From NCBI GenBank assembly GCA_035318985.1, contig DATHDP010000088.1, positions 25,342-89,341 of the forward strand: a stretch of 64,000 nt of DNA. Direction: 5' to 3'. The stretch's first letter is position 1, and every line of letters starts with the position of its first letter. Positions 9,138-18,797 of the stretch are shown in pieces. The notes beneath the pieces are model-generated. The model was not told where the DNA came from and did not search any database. It saw nothing but the letters and a program-made list of their open reading frames with translations. The position numbers and the translations under genes were made by a program. Source of the DNA: VBAS01 sp035318985. Its GTDB lineage: Bacteria; Bacteroidota; Bacteroidia; Chitinophagales; Chitinophagaceae.

Positions 9138-9611
9138 ATGAAAAAACTATTTGTACTCACAGTATTTGCTCTTTGTAGCTGCAGTATTTTTTCCCAGGAA
9201 CTTGGTGTTCGTGGTGGTTCGGTTTTGGGAAATAATATAGCAATAGATGCGATGTTAAAATCGGGAAAATTTAACCGTCTTCACGTGGATGTCTCTTTTG
9301 GAGATAACGGTAACGATGACGGCAAGGCTAACGGCGGTGTCGGAGTTGAGCTTTTATGGGATTTTTTATACCGGCCTTTAGGAGGAGAAGCCTTTTATTG
9401 GTATTTAGGTGCAGGACCCTCTCTGTTATTCGGTAATGACTTCTGGTTAGGTATCAGCGGTGAAGCCGGCCTTGAATACCGTTTTAAAACTGCACCGATA
9501 GTCCTTGGTGCAGACTGGCGACCAACATTCTGGATAATCGATAACACAGACTTCAGTGGCGGTGGGTTCGGATTTATGGCCAGGTTTGTTTTTGGAGGTA
9601 AGAAAAAATAA
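9138..9611 (+). CDS. small secreted outer-membrane beta-barrel-like protein
   Basis: 157 residues with a signal peptide ending at CSIFSQ. The mature part alternates hydrophobic and polar residues and is rich in Gly and aromatic residues (YWYLGAGPSLLFG, WLGISGEAGLEYRF), ending FGFMARFVFGGKKK. This fits a small outer-membrane beta-barrel. No specific family recognised. It stands alone, with a strong terminator directly behind. Confidence 0.65.
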   Translation: MKKLFVLTVFALCSCSIFSQELGVRGGSVLGNNIAIDAMLKSGKFNRLHVDVSFGDNGNDDGKANGGVGVELLWDFLYRPLGGEAFYWYLGAGPSLLFGNDFWLGISGEAGLEYRFKTAPIVLGADWRPTFWIIDNTDFSGGGFGFMARFVFGGKKK

Positions 9612-9633
9612 AGTTTAAAATATACTTCTTAAT

Positions 9634-9663
9634 AAAAACGACCATTATTAAATGGTCGTTTTT
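9634..9663. terminator. bidirectional hairpin terminator
   Basis: Perfect 13-bp stem AAAAACGACCATT/AATGGTCGTTTTT with loop ATTA. It has A and T runs on both sides, between convergent genes ending at 9611 and 9710. Confidence 0.85.
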
Positions 9664-9709
9664 ATTTTATATCTATTGCATCGATAATTTAAATTGGTGA
9701 CATAAGATT

Positions 9710-10240
9710 TCACTTCCTTATTCTTTCATAATAACTTCTCACAAGCCCATTGGTTTGTACTTCCGTTCTTATATGTCTGAATTGAAGATCAAAGTCAAGA
9801 TACCCAAATAATGGGATGCCGCTTCCTATAAGAACTGGAGCCATTCCAATAATTAACTCATCGACCAGGTCTTCTTTTAAAAAGTCTTGTATCACTAATC
9901 CACCGTCAATGTATATGGTTGAAATGCCAATGCCTGAGAGGTAAAGCAGTAGATCTTTTGGTTTCATAGAAAGAATAACTGCTTTCTCTTTTACTGAACC
10001 CGGTACTTCTTTAATGCTAGTGCTTAATACAAAAACTTTTTTTGTATATGGCCATGAAGAAAAAGTTAGCACTTTTTCAAAAGTTCCTTTGCCTATAACG
10101 ATTGCATCTATCGTGTTTATGAAATCTTCATAAGCTTTGATTGCCTCATCGTTTGCAAATTGACTCAGCCAACTGAAGTCTCCATCCTTTCTTGCGATAA
10201 AGCCATCAAGGCTTGTTCCAATGTAAACTTTCGATTTCAT
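9710..10240 (-). CDS. dihydrofolate reductase / RibD C-terminal family protein
   Basis: About 176 residues from the start chosen here (MKSKVYIGTSLDGFIARKDGDF); MAKMKSK at 10249 and a TTG at 10303 are alternatives. SLDGFIA near the N-terminus, VIGKGTFEKVL and YIDGGLVIQDFLKE are typical of the RibD C-terminal/DHFR-like reductase family, which binds NADPH. These stand-alone cytosolic members are mostly uncharacterised. It directly follows the SDR gene (stop at 10310), so the two reductases probably share a transcript. Confidence 0.8.
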   Translation of the reverse strand: MKSKVYIGTSLDGFIARKDGDFSWLSQFANDEAIKAYEDFINTIDAIVIGKGTFEKVLTFSSWPYTKKVFVLSTSIKEVPGSVKEKAVILSMKPKDLLLYLSGIGISTIYIDGGLVIQDFLKEDLVDELIIGMAPVLIGSGIPLFGYLDFDLQFRHIRTEVQTNGLVRSYYERIRK

Positions 10241-10309
10241 TTTCGCCATTGGTTCTAATAAATAAGGTAGGTTTTGATTTGGTCGAACTATCGCAGTTTG
10301 CAATACAGA

Positions 10310-11032
10310 TCATGGGTTCATTTTATTAAAGTATTCAGTTATCGTTTCATTATTTGCTTTTGCTCTTCCTTCACTTGTTCCAAATGTCAATTCCGTTTTT
10401 CCTTCTTTCATCTGTTGAAAGACAGATTCTACAAAATCACTAACAGCCGGTTGCCCATCGTGTATACCTTTTCCACCAAGGTCTGTATTCAAAGCCGGTG
10501 GTATCATTTCAATTACTTCAATGCCCTTTGATCTTAACATATGTCTCAATGAAAGTGTGAACGAACGCATAAATGCTTTTGTCGCACAATAAACAGGAAC
10601 TTTCGCAAGTGGAATAAATGCTAAACCGGAAGTAACATTAATAATAGTTGTTAACGATTTTAAATTCGTAAACAGCGTTGTCAAATGAATAGGTGCTAAC
10701 ACATTAGTTGTAATTTCGTCATTACTTTTTTGATAAAAGTTGTTGTCGGGAATACTCATCCAATTTTGAATACCAGCATTATTTACTAATACGGTTAAGT
10801 CGCTATGTTTTTCTGCAACCCAATTGTAGAGTTCAATACGGTCAGCTTCCACCGACAGGTCGCATACTTTTGTGATTACAGCAGGAAACTTGTCGGCAAC
10901 TTCTTTTAGTACTGATTCACGTCTTCCACAAATGATAACCGTATTGTTCTCTTTAATAAATCTTTCAGTAAGTCCTAATCCAATACCGCTTGCACCACCT
11001 GTGATCAGGATCTTGTTATTTGTTAATTTCAT
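10310..11032 (-). CDS. SDR family oxidoreductase (DltE-like)
   Basis: 240 residues. The N-terminal TGGASGIGLGL is the NAD(P)-binding glycine motif, NNAGIQ the structural NNAG motif, and NVTSGLAF...PVYCATKAF gives the catalytic Ser-Tyr-Lys (YxxxK). Classical short-chain dehydrogenase, closest in pattern to DltE-like proteins. Substrate unknown. Ends in TGA. Confidence 0.87.
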   Translation of the reverse strand: MKLTNNKILITGGASGIGLGLTERFIKENNTVIICGRRESVLKEVADKFPAVITKVCDLSVEADRIELYNWVAEKHSDLTVLVNNAGIQNWMSIPDNNFYQKSNDEITTNVLAPIHLTTLFTNLKSLTTIINVTSGLAFIPLAKVPVYCATKAFMRSFTLSLRHMLRSKGIEVIEMIPPALNTDLGGKGIHDGQPAVSDFVESVFQQMKEGKTELTFGTSEGRAKANNETITEYFNKMNP

Positions 11033-11124
11033 TATTCTTAGTTAAAAATTCCGGGTAAAGTTAATGCAGTTGAAAATATATTTTTTCAATTAGCATAACA
11101 CAAAACTCCATGTTGTGTGCTGTG

Positions 11125-12024
11125 TTAATTCAGTGTAACTGCAAATGTGAGAGGCTGTTTGCGATAAGCTTTTACCTTTCGCCCATATTGAACAGCGGGT
11201 ATCCATTTTGGGCCCTTCTTAATGACACGGATCGCTTCTTCTTCCATTCCATAGCCGTAAGAAGTTAAGGCAGTGACATCTGTTATGCTTCCATCTTTTT
11301 CAACTATAAACATTACAGAGACCTGGTAAATGCCTGGTGGTGCTTTTCTATTTATAGGAACATCCGGATTTAGATTTCGTTCCAGGAAAGTCCGCCAACC
11401 TTTTTCTCCCCCCGGAAATTCTGCTTCTTTCTCTTCTCTTGTGAATAAAGAATCTGTTACTATGCCGTTGTCGGTATACATCGTTAAGATACCTTTCTGC
11501 CCCTTGAAAAAAACTTCACTGCTTTTTACACCTTCTTTAGTGTAAGAGACCGTGCTGTAAGTATCCAACAAGCTATCTTTTGTTGAATAATAACTGAGAA
11601 CTCCATTCTTATAATAGGAGAATGTTGTTGTCAGGATAGGTTGATATTGTAAGTAAACAGATGAATCCATTTTTCTTTGCAGAGAATCCCATTTCTGCCA
11701 GACACCTTCCTTGCTTCCATTTTTGTAATTGCCCTCTTCTTCTTTGTTGCCGTTAAGGTAAAAGCTGGTGTATGGGCCATTAAATTCTGAAAGTGTAGAG
11801 TCAGTGCAAAAAGCAGTTAAATAAAGTTTATCCCTGTTCATAGAATAACAGTTTAGCCTAAAGGCCCCATTTTCATATGATCCCTCGCCTAAGACAACTG
11901 CTTTTGATTTTTCGACTGAAGTTAATGTGGCATCCAGGTAATAAACATATCGCTTGCTTGACTGGCTGTTAGCGGTGCAAAAAATGGATATGCAGATAAA
12001 GAGAAATAGAATTTGTTTTTTCAT
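11125..12024 (-). CDS. secreted YwqK/MORN-repeat protein with C-terminal TonB domain
   Basis: 299 residues with a signal peptide (MKKQILFLFICISIFCTANS). The middle carries YwqK-like antitoxin/MORN-type repeats (YLNGNKEEEGNYKNGSKEG, YYKNGVLSYYS). The last ~95 residues form a TonB C-terminal domain (YQVSVMFIVEKDGSITDV...GPKWIPAVQYGR...TFAVTLN). There is no N-terminal transmembrane anchor besides the signal, so it is not a classical TonB; this fusion class is frequent in Bacteroidota and its function is unknown. Confidence 0.75.
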   Translation of the reverse strand: MKKQILFLFICISIFCTANSQSSKRYVYYLDATLTSVEKSKAVVLGEGSYENGAFRLNCYSMNRDKLYLTAFCTDSTLSEFNGPYTSFYLNGNKEEEGNYKNGSKEGVWQKWDSLQRKMDSSVYLQYQPILTTTFSYYKNGVLSYYSTKDSLLDTYSTVSYTKEGVKSSEVFFKGQKGILTMYTDNGIVTDSLFTREEKEAEFPGGEKGWRTFLERNLNPDVPINRKAPPGIYQVSVMFIVEKDGSITDVTALTSYGYGMEEEAIRVIKKGPKWIPAVQYGRKVKAYRKQPLTFAVTLN

Positions 12025-12116
12025 ATTTGAAACTAAAATAGTTTGAGTTTATGAATTTAGAATATATTCTTCAGACGGTATAGCAGAAAACCCATTGTTG
12101 CTTGCAATTAAGCTTA

Positions 12117-12755
12117 TCAAGACTCAAGTTGCAAGATTAAAAACACTTCTCCGGTTGTGTTTTTATAAACGTGTATTTCATCAAGAACTAAATCCCCGAT
12201 GTCATGCCCCCAGATTCCATACTTGCCATTGGTTTGGTTTCTATTATAGATTTTTCTCTCCTTTAGGGGAACTGTTTTTATCGTCGCCGTCTTTTCTTCT
12301 TCGTCATAAAGTTGATAATAACGCTTACTAATCTCATTGATTAAATGTGCTCTTGTAAATCCATCTTTAGAAAATATTTCAAATTTGTAGTTTGATATTA
12401 AAGGATAGTCAATAATAATTGTAAGCTTTGTTTCAGATATTACAAGTTCATCTTTGCCAATAAGATTTTTTATGTCAATTTGAGGGCTATCAATTCTAAT
12501 CCAGGGTATTTTACCATTCTCGTAGTCTTCTAAATTGTTGGTTTTTACATCAAATCGGATTTTTGAAATTAATTGTCCCAAAGAATCATAGTTCAGAATT
12601 GTTGATTGATTCTCCAATAGACTTATCGTATCTACATAATTTTTTGAGGTGCTGCCTGAAGGTGAAATGGTTGATTTAGATACATTTTTTTTGTCAGCTT
12701 GATGGAAGCAACCGATCGCCGTTGTAATTGCCAATAGTAAAAATATCTGTTTCAC
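12117..12755 (-). CDS. putative lipoprotein of unknown function
   Basis: 212 residues. Signal sequence ends in AIGCFHQ, a lipobox-like site. The mature protein is Lys/Asp/Ile-rich (LLENQSTILNYDSLGQLISKIRFDV...) and shows no motif I recognise. Codon use looks like its neighbours. It stands alone, between the YwqK-TonB gene and a hairpin-rich spacer. Confidence 0.55.
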   Translation of the reverse strand: MKQIFLLLAITTAIGCFHQADKKNVSKSTISPSGSTSKNYVDTISLLENQSTILNYDSLGQLISKIRFDVKTNNLEDYENGKIPWIRIDSPQIDIKNLIGKDELVISETKLTIIIDYPLISNYKFEIFSKDGFTRAHLINEISKRYYQLYDEEEKTATIKTVPLKERKIYNRNQTNGKYGIWGHDIGDLVLDEIHVYKNTTGEVFLILQLES

Positions 12756-12900
12756 TTTCGAAGTCTGAATTTAATTGCATGCAACACATGAATATACGCT
12801 ATTGTCTAAACAAATATTATATGATAATGGATGAAATTATGTACCAAAAACCGAAGTTAATAAAGGATCATATGTGGATGCGAGATACTATTGTTTGATC

Positions 12901-12931
12901 ATACCGCAGATCTGAACACAAACAGCGGTAT
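12901..12931 (+). other. hairpin in the spacer between lipoprotein and S9 peptidase genes
   Basis: Inverted repeat ATACCGC/GCGGTAT with a 17-nt loop, 4 bp before a stronger hairpin. No ORF covers it on the plus strand. Together with the next hairpin it could be part of a small RNA or a 3' UTR structure. Confidence 0.4.
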
Positions 12932-12935
12932 AATG

Positions 12936-12967
12936 AATACGCCGGGTCATGTCGAACCCGGCGTATT
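12936..12967 (+). terminator. strong GC-rich hairpin with T-tract
   Basis: 12-bp stem AATACGCCGGGT/ACCCGGCGTATT, 8-nt loop, followed on the plus strand by ATTTTTC. It lies 20 bp beyond the stop codon of the minus-strand S9 peptidase gene and may end that transcript, but the T-tract is on the plus strand, where no gene precedes it. Confidence 0.6.
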
Positions 12968-12987
12968 ATTTTTCAAACAGAAATTTA

Positions 12988-15762
12988 TCAGAAAGCTTTT
13001 GGTGGCGTTTCCTTTGCTTTTTGTTTCAGCTTTTCTTGTTGCGAAACACCATCAACGATCCATTTCTCCGGTGTTTTACCAAGCAGGTAATAATCAAAAA
13101 ACTCTCTTTGTCTTTTCTGGTAATCAATTTGATTTTCTTTTTTTGCCAACCCATGATTCTCGTCTGCATAAACAAGCATGATATGTGGTTTCTGCATGCG
13201 CCTCATCGTACTATACATTTCTATTCCCTGGTGCCAGTCAACAGCGCCATCTTTATCACCGAAAGCTACCAGTAGTGGTGTTTTTATATTGGCTGCCTGG
13301 TACATTGGTGAGTTACGCATATGGTCTTCCATTCTTTCATACCAGGGGCCATCAAAACGACCCTGGCTGGTTTCAAAAATTTTGCTATCAGGTGTACCTG
13401 TATTCCAGTAAATAGAATTGGACATACTGATAAGATTGGTAAGCGGTGCACCGGCACATGCAGCACTGAAAAGATTTGTTTGAGTAATGATAAAAGATGT
13501 TTGATAAGCTCCCCAGCTATGACCCATCAATCCAACTTTGGTTTTATCGATCATGCCGGTCTTTAATACTTCTTCCACAGCAGGCACCACGCAATTGACC
13601 GCACTTACACCCGGGTCATTTATATCATACACAATATCCGGCCGGAAAACAAAATAACCACTACTGGTAAAATTGGCCGTATTATAAGCAGTGCGTTGCG
13701 ATGGTGATGAATAGGAGTGTACAGTATTAGAAAGCGTTTCATAGATATAAGTGATCATTGGATATTGTTTCCCTGCCTCATAATTGGCGGGATAAAACAA
13801 TGCACCCTGCATTTTCTTTCCGTTTTTATTTGTGTAAGAGACCAATTCACTTTTACCCCAGTAATAATCTTTCTGTTGAGGGTTGGTGCTGGCTATTAAT
13901 TTTTCACTTGCGAAATTATCAGTTACAAATAAAGAAGGCGACTTATCAAAGTCTTCCTTTGAATAAATAAAAGTATTTGCATCTTTTGCTTTTGACAACC
14001 GGCCGACCTGATCATCTTCAAAAAGAAGTTTATCCAGCTTGTTCTTTTCGTATTTAAAGTAGCCAAACTTTTTTGACTTGTCTCCATATGCGCTGAACAG
14101 AACAGGTTTGCTGTCATCAACAAAAGGTTCTTCAAAATCGGTACGGTAAACACGGTACACAATTTCATCTTTTTCTCCATCGGTTAATTTTTTCGCACCC
14201 TTTCCATCAGGCTTCACCGCCCACACATTATATTCATCATACAGTAATATTTCTTTATCACCTTTTGTCCAGCCACCACTACCAACTGGCGGCCTGCTAG
14301 CGGGGTGATCATCTCTTGTATTCCAGAAATCAGTTTTAATATTTTCAGTAATGTTAGTGTTTTGACCTGTTTGTATATTATATGTTCACCAATGATTGTC
14401 TTTAAAATAAGCAAGCCACTTTCCATCTGGTGATGTGCGGGGGAAAGTATTAAAGCCTGACATTGTTTTTTCAAATGCAAGTTTTTCTGCGCCTGTCTTT
14501 ACATTTACCAGCCAGGCATCTGCGAAATCTTCTTTAAAAGCTGGTTTGTATTTTTTCTCGGTATATACTACTGCAAATTTCTGGTTGCCGGTAAGCTGTG
14601 TAAGCGGAGCTTCTTCTTTGGCCAACTGAAAAAATGTATTGTTATCCGTATTCCAAACACTTAAATAACCACGGACCGTATCTTGTCCCAATGTCATTTT
14701 CTGACGTGGCTGAATCTCAGGATCCTTCCAATGCCATACATCTACATTCGCTGTTTTAGCAGGCGGCGTTTCTTTCTTAACAGCAGATGTTGTTTTGGTT
14801 GAATCTGTTTTCACACTATCTTTTTTAGGTGGTGCGTTATATGTCCATGTATCCAATGCAAAGAAAACAGAGGTCATATCATCACTCAGGCTCACAACAG
14901 CTTTATTGGAAATACGCATACCATCCGGAAACCCTTTTGCTGTTTCCGGGTCAAATGTTTTTAACACAGGAGTTTTGTAGATGTCCGTGTAAGAATATAC
15001 CACTGCATTTTCTTCATCATATTTATCTTTCTTATAAGATTTAAGAAAGGCAAGCCCGTCACCATCTTTCTGCCAGGTAAGTTTGGAAAATTTTAATGTA
15101 TCACTGGCCAGGATCTTCAATGAGTAATTTTGCAGGTTGAAAAGTTCTACCGAATTACCAGCTGCATTAGCTGACTCAACAATATAAACGAGATAATCAC
15201 TTTTTTTATTAAAACTATATTCTGTTACGTTACCGATGGTTCGTGTAGTTCCATCCGATAAATTCTTTAACAGCAATACAGCGCCTTTATCTTTATTTTC
15301 TTTTGGTGGATTGAGATAAGCAACAAGGAATTTACCATTACGGGAAAAACCAAAGCTGCCAATATTTTGAATTGATTCTTTTTTGCCGGTAACAAGATTC
15401 AGTAACCCCATTTTGTATTCAATAGGTTTTGTTTGGTCCCGCAGTTTCTCGGCTTCCTTAAAAGGAACGCCTATGCGGTAAGCGATCCACTGATTGTCTT
15501 TTGAAAACTCCGGGGATGAAGCAAACTCCAGTTTGTACCTGGCTTGTGTTTGTTTATTAATGACAAACAAACTGTCATTATCCTCCTGCACTGTTATTTG
15601 ATATGCCACCCATTCGCCATTGGGTGAAATAGCAGTGGCACCCAGGCTTTGCCATTTGCCATATTCATCTGGTGAAAGATATTTTTTTGATTGTGCAGTT
15701 ACTACTGAAGTAAATAAACAAAACAGGCACAAATAAAAAAAACTAATTGTGTACTTTGTCAT
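12988..15762 (-). pseudogene. S9 family (prolyl oligopeptidase-type) peptidase interrupted by one in-frame TGA
   Basis: The start chosen is 15762, where a signal peptide begins (MTKYTISFFYLCLFCLFTSV). The reading frame runs 458 codons to a TGA at 14386-14388 and continues in the same frame for a further 465 codons. The stop lies in the expected pair WW (DNHW, stop, TYN); TGG to TGA is one transition. The N-terminal part is a WD40-like beta-propeller (YLSPDEYGKWQSLG, SPNGEWVAYQ). The C-terminal part is the alpha/beta hydrolase domain with GHSWGAYQ (Ser), FGDKDGAVDWHQG (Asp) and ENHGLAKK (His), all intact. TGA is a normal stop in neighbouring genes, so recoding is unlikely; genuine pseudogene or a sequence error. 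Confidence 0.85.
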
Positions 15763-15862
15763 GGTCGAAAAATTTGTATTAAGATAAAGAAATAAAAAAA
15801 CATTCCGTTTGGAATGGTTGTGGGCGGCGAATATATCCTTTCTTTGAAAGAACAAGATTTTT

Positions 15863-17125
15863 TTATTGCAGCAAAGCTTGTACAGTCTCATTTGTTCTTT
15901 GTTGAAGCAACATTTTTCTTCCAACTGTCAGCTTATCATAAATCTCTCTTGTGTAATGACGAATGGTAAGTAGTGTCAGACCTTTTGTTACATTGGTATC
16001 AAAGAATTCAGAAGCCGCTAATGCAAGTTTTTCAATTTTGTCTTTTCTGTCGTCCAGCACACAGATCATGCTGATGGCAGCATTTTGTGTAAGGTTGGGT
16101 TTTATTTTTAGCTTTTCAAAAAGATGAAAGAGGTCGGCGATCGGTTTTTCTTCTACAAATGAAAAATCTCTTGAACTGAGTTCGATCATTACCTGGTTCT
16201 CTTTTATAACAATTATTGGCGGCAAACCTTTCAAGGATCTGTTATGAATAACTGTACCGCTTAATGAAGGATCTAAAAAACATTTTACATAAAGCGGGAT
16301 GTTTTTGTTTTGAAGTGGCTTTATGGTTTTTGGGTGAATGACCTGTGCACCGTAATAAGCCATTTCGATGACTTCGTTATAATTCAGTTCATGAATTTCT
16401 GTTGCATCGGGAAATTGCTTTGGATCTGCACTCATCACACTCGGCACATCTTTCCAAATAGTTTGATTTTTTGCATTTAACAAGTTTGCAAAAACTGCAG
16501 CAGTATAATCACTTCCTTCTCTTCCAAGTGTTGTGCTTTCATTTTCATCAGTAGAGCCAATGAATCCTTGTGTAAGAACAATGTCAGTGCCGTTGAACAA
16601 ATTAGCTATTTGACTATTGATCCTTTCTTCTGTAAATCCCCAATCGATCGCCGCGTCACGGAAATTATCATCTGTTCTGAAAATATCTCTTACATCGATC
16701 CATCTATTTTTTATTCCAACTTCATTTAAGTAGTGACTGACGATAGAAGTGGAGAGTAATTCACCGATGCATACTACCTGGTCGTAGTAATAATCATAAT
16801 CCCTGACTGGTTTATCATGCAGCAACCATTCAACTTCTGTAAAAAAATTATTTAGTTGTTCTTCGCAGGCTATAGCATTTGACACCAGGAGAAATTTGGC
16901 AGTATTAAGATGCTGTTGTTTTACTTGTTGAAATAATTGCAGGGCCTCGTCTTTTTTGCCTGCATAAAATGCGTCAGTCACTTTTTCGAGGGCATTGGTT
17001 GTTTTACCCATTGCAGAAATAACAACTAAAATTTTTTCATTAGGATATAGCTTAAGGATGTCGCCAACATTTTTAACTCTTTCCACGCTGTTCACTGATG
17101 CGCCACCAAACTTAAAGACCTGCAT
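15863..17125 (-). CDS. aspartate kinase
   Basis: 420 residues from MQVFKFGGASVNS; the frame opens earlier (17188) in AT-rich repeat sequence that is clearly non-coding. KFGGAS is the nucleotide-binding start motif of aspartokinases. GREGSDYTAAVFA, the KDVPSVMSADP segment and the HPKTIKP motif follow. C-terminal ACT-type domains (VMIELSSRDFSFV...) give allosteric control. Catalyses phosphorylation of aspartate, first step to lysine, threonine, methionine and diaminopimelate. Monofunctional: no homoserine dehydrogenase part. A -7 box lies about 44 bp upstream. Confidence 0.93.
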   Translation of the reverse strand: MQVFKFGGASVNSVERVKNVGDILKLYPNEKILVVISAMGKTTNALEKVTDAFYAGKKDEALQLFQQVKQQHLNTAKFLLVSNAIACEEQLNNFFTEVEWLLHDKPVRDYDYYYDQVVCIGELLSTSIVSHYLNEVGIKNRWIDVRDIFRTDDNFRDAAIDWGFTEERINSQIANLFNGTDIVLTQGFIGSTDENESTTLGREGSDYTAAVFANLLNAKNQTIWKDVPSVMSADPKQFPDATEIHELNYNEVIEMAYYGAQVIHPKTIKPLQNKNIPLYVKCFLDPSLSGTVIHNRSLKGLPPIIVIKENQVMIELSSRDFSFVEEKPIADLFHLFEKLKIKPNLTQNAAISMICVLDDRKDKIEKLALAASEFFDTNVTKGLTLLTIRHYTREIYDKLTVGRKMLLQQRTNETVQALLQ

Positions 17126-17129
17126 TGTT

Positions 17130-17244
17130 GATTTTAGATTTAAGATTTTAGATTTAGGATTTGGCTGGCAAAGATAAACATGAAGCATTTGTTCTTAGTG
17201 AATTGGGCATAAAATCTAAAATCCGCAATCCCAAATCTAAAATC
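17130..17244. repeat. imperfect inverted repeat between lysC-type gene and fbp
   Basis: Left arm 17130-17162 and right arm 17211-17244 are each built from the oligomer AAATCTAAAATC and are largely reverse complements of each other. The left arm is inside the aspartate kinase leader and the right arm just upstream of the fbp -7 box. Confidence 0.65.
17169..17176 (-). promoter_or_regulatory. -7 box TATCTTTG for aspartate kinase
   Basis: Exact match to the Bacteroidota -7 consensus TAnnTTTG on the minus strand, 44 bp upstream of the aspartate kinase start. No clear -33 TTG at the expected distance. Confidence 0.45.
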
Positions 17245-17255
17245 AGTTATTACCT

Positions 17256-17263
17256 TACATTTG
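17256..17263 (+). promoter_or_regulatory. -7 box TACATTTG for fbp
   Basis: Matches TAnnTTTG, 18 bp before the fbp ATG, giving a very short predicted leader. Confidence 0.45.
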
Positions 17264-17281
17264 TTAACCTTAATATTGGTT

Positions 17282-18298
17282 ATGATCATAAACAGGCAGG
17301 TACTTACATTAGATGAATTTACAATTCAGCAATACCGGAATTACCCGGGAGCTACTGGTGAATTAAGTAGTTTGCTTAGAGACATTGGTCTTGCTGCCAA
17401 GCGGGTGAATGTAGAAGTGAATAAAGCAGGGTTGGTGGATATTCTTGGTGATGCAGGTTCTATAAATGTGCAGGGCGAAGAAGTGAAGAAACTTGATGTG
17501 TATGCGAATGATCAGTTCACAGGTGCATTGAAACATGGTATCAGTTGCGCAGGTATTGCAAGCGAAGAGTTAGATGATATAGTTGTGTTTGATGATGAGG
17601 TGAGTAATAATTCAAAGTATGTGTGCATGTATGATCCGTTGGATGGCAGTGCAAATATTGATGTGAATGTTTCTATCGGAACGATCTTTGCGGTTTTTCG
17701 TCGTATAACTTCAAAAGGATCTCCCTGTGGTATTGAGGATTTTTTACAAAAAGGAATTAACATGGTGGCGGCGGGCTATGTTATCTATGGTTCAAGTACC
17801 ATGCTGGTATATGCAACAAGACGCGGTGTAAATGGATTTACGCTAGATCCTTCTATCGGTGAATTTACTTTAAGCCATCCTGATATTAAATGTCCTGATA
17901 CAGGCAAGATATATTCAGTGAATCATGGGCATTTTTTCCGGTATGATGAAGGCGTAAGAAATTACATTCATAAATGCCAGGCAAAAACAAAAGAAAACGG
18001 CGGCCCTTATACACAACGGTATATCGGCAGTATGGTTGCTGATGTTCATCGTAATCTTATAAAAGGCGGGATCTTTATGTATCCCGGTACAACTGATAAA
18101 CCAAAAGGAAAACTAAGATTGTTATATGAGTGTAACCCGTTTGCTTTTATAGTTGAGTTGGCTGGTGGTAAAGCAACAAATGGTAAAGAAAGGATTTTAG
18201 ATGTGCAACCAATAGAACTTCATCAGCGTTCTGCATTTTTTGTTGGGAGTAAAGGGATGATGGAAGAACTTGAAGCATGTCTGCCCCGCGATTTATAG
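17282..18298 (+). CDS. fbp: class 1 fructose-1,6-bisphosphatase
   Basis: 338 residues from ATG at 17282 (an earlier TTG at 17261 falls in the promoter). YDPLDGSANIDVNVSIGTIF is the Mg2+-binding class 1 FBPase/inositol-phosphatase signature. YIGSMVADVHRNL and KGKLRLLYECNPFAFI are the substrate- and Mg-binding segments. It dephosphorylates fructose 1,6-bisphosphate in gluconeogenesis, in the cytosol. Divergent from aspartate kinase; followed by the GNAT gene after 24 bp. Confidence 0.95.
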   Translation: MIINRQVLTLDEFTIQQYRNYPGATGELSSLLRDIGLAAKRVNVEVNKAGLVDILGDAGSINVQGEEVKKLDVYANDQFTGALKHGISCAGIASEELDDIVVFDDEVSNNSKYVCMYDPLDGSANIDVNVSIGTIFAVFRRITSKGSPCGIEDFLQKGINMVAAGYVIYGSSTMLVYATRRGVNGFTLDPSIGEFTLSHPDIKCPDTGKIYSVNHGHFFRYDEGVRNYIHKCQAKTKENGGPYTQRYIGSMVADVHRNLIKGGIFMYPGTTDKPKGKLRLLYECNPFAFIVELAGGKATNGKERILDVQPIELHQRSAFFVGSKGMMEELEACLPRDL

Positions 18299-18322
18299 GA
18301 TTAAAGTGATCAGGAGGAAATA

Positions 18323-18787
18323 ATGGATAATAATATTGACATAATAGAGTATGATAAAAAGTATCATGCGGATTTTAAAAGAATGAATCTTGACTATTTA
18401 AATAAATACAATCTTACCGAAAGTCATGATATGATCATCCTGGATAATCCTGAAGAGATTGTTATTAAAAGTGGCGGTTTTATCTGGCTGGCAAAAGCAG
18501 GAGACGAAATCGTTGGAACGGTAGGGATCATGCCTGAAGGCCATGGTATTTTTGAATTGATAAAAATGTGTGTTGCTGAAAGCTGGCGGGGAAGGGGGAT
18601 CAGTAAATTATTAATGGAAACCTGTTTGCAAAAGGTAAAGGACCTAGGAGGAGAGAAGCTGTTTCTTTTTTCTAATCATCAATTACAAACGGCGTTGAAG
18701 CTCTATACGAAATATGGATTCAAAAATGTGGAAGTAACAGATTCACCATTTGAAACTGCGGATGTAAAAATGGAACTTGAATTTTAA
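18323..18787 (+). CDS. GNAT family N-acetyltransferase
   Basis: 154 residues, the usual size for a single GNAT domain. IKMCVAESWRGRGISKLL contains the acetyl-CoA pyrophosphate-binding motif (R-G-R-G-I), and ALKLYTKYGFKNVEV the motif B region near the C-terminus. An unusually clear Shine-Dalgarno-like AGGAGG lies 8 bp before the ATG. Substrate unknown. Ends 10 bp before the ABC ATPase and is probably cotranscribed with it. Confidence 0.83.
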   Translation: MDNNIDIIEYDKKYHADFKRMNLDYLNKYNLTESHDMIILDNPEEIVIKSGGFIWLAKAGDEIVGTVGIMPEGHGIFELIKMCVAESWRGRGISKLLMETCLQKVKDLGGEKLFLFSNHQLQTALKLYTKYGFKNVEVTDSPFETADVKMELEF

Positions 18788-18797
18788 TTTTAAAAAA

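Noticed and set aside
13178..14180. Several 60-90 codon ORFs on both strands within the S9 peptidase region
   Set aside because: They overlap the clear peptidase reading frame and have no motifs; shadow frames.
12988..15762. TGA recoding (selenocysteine or alternative code) at 14386
   Set aside because: The residue expected is Trp, other genes here end normally in TGA, and no SECIS-like stem was noticed next to the codon.
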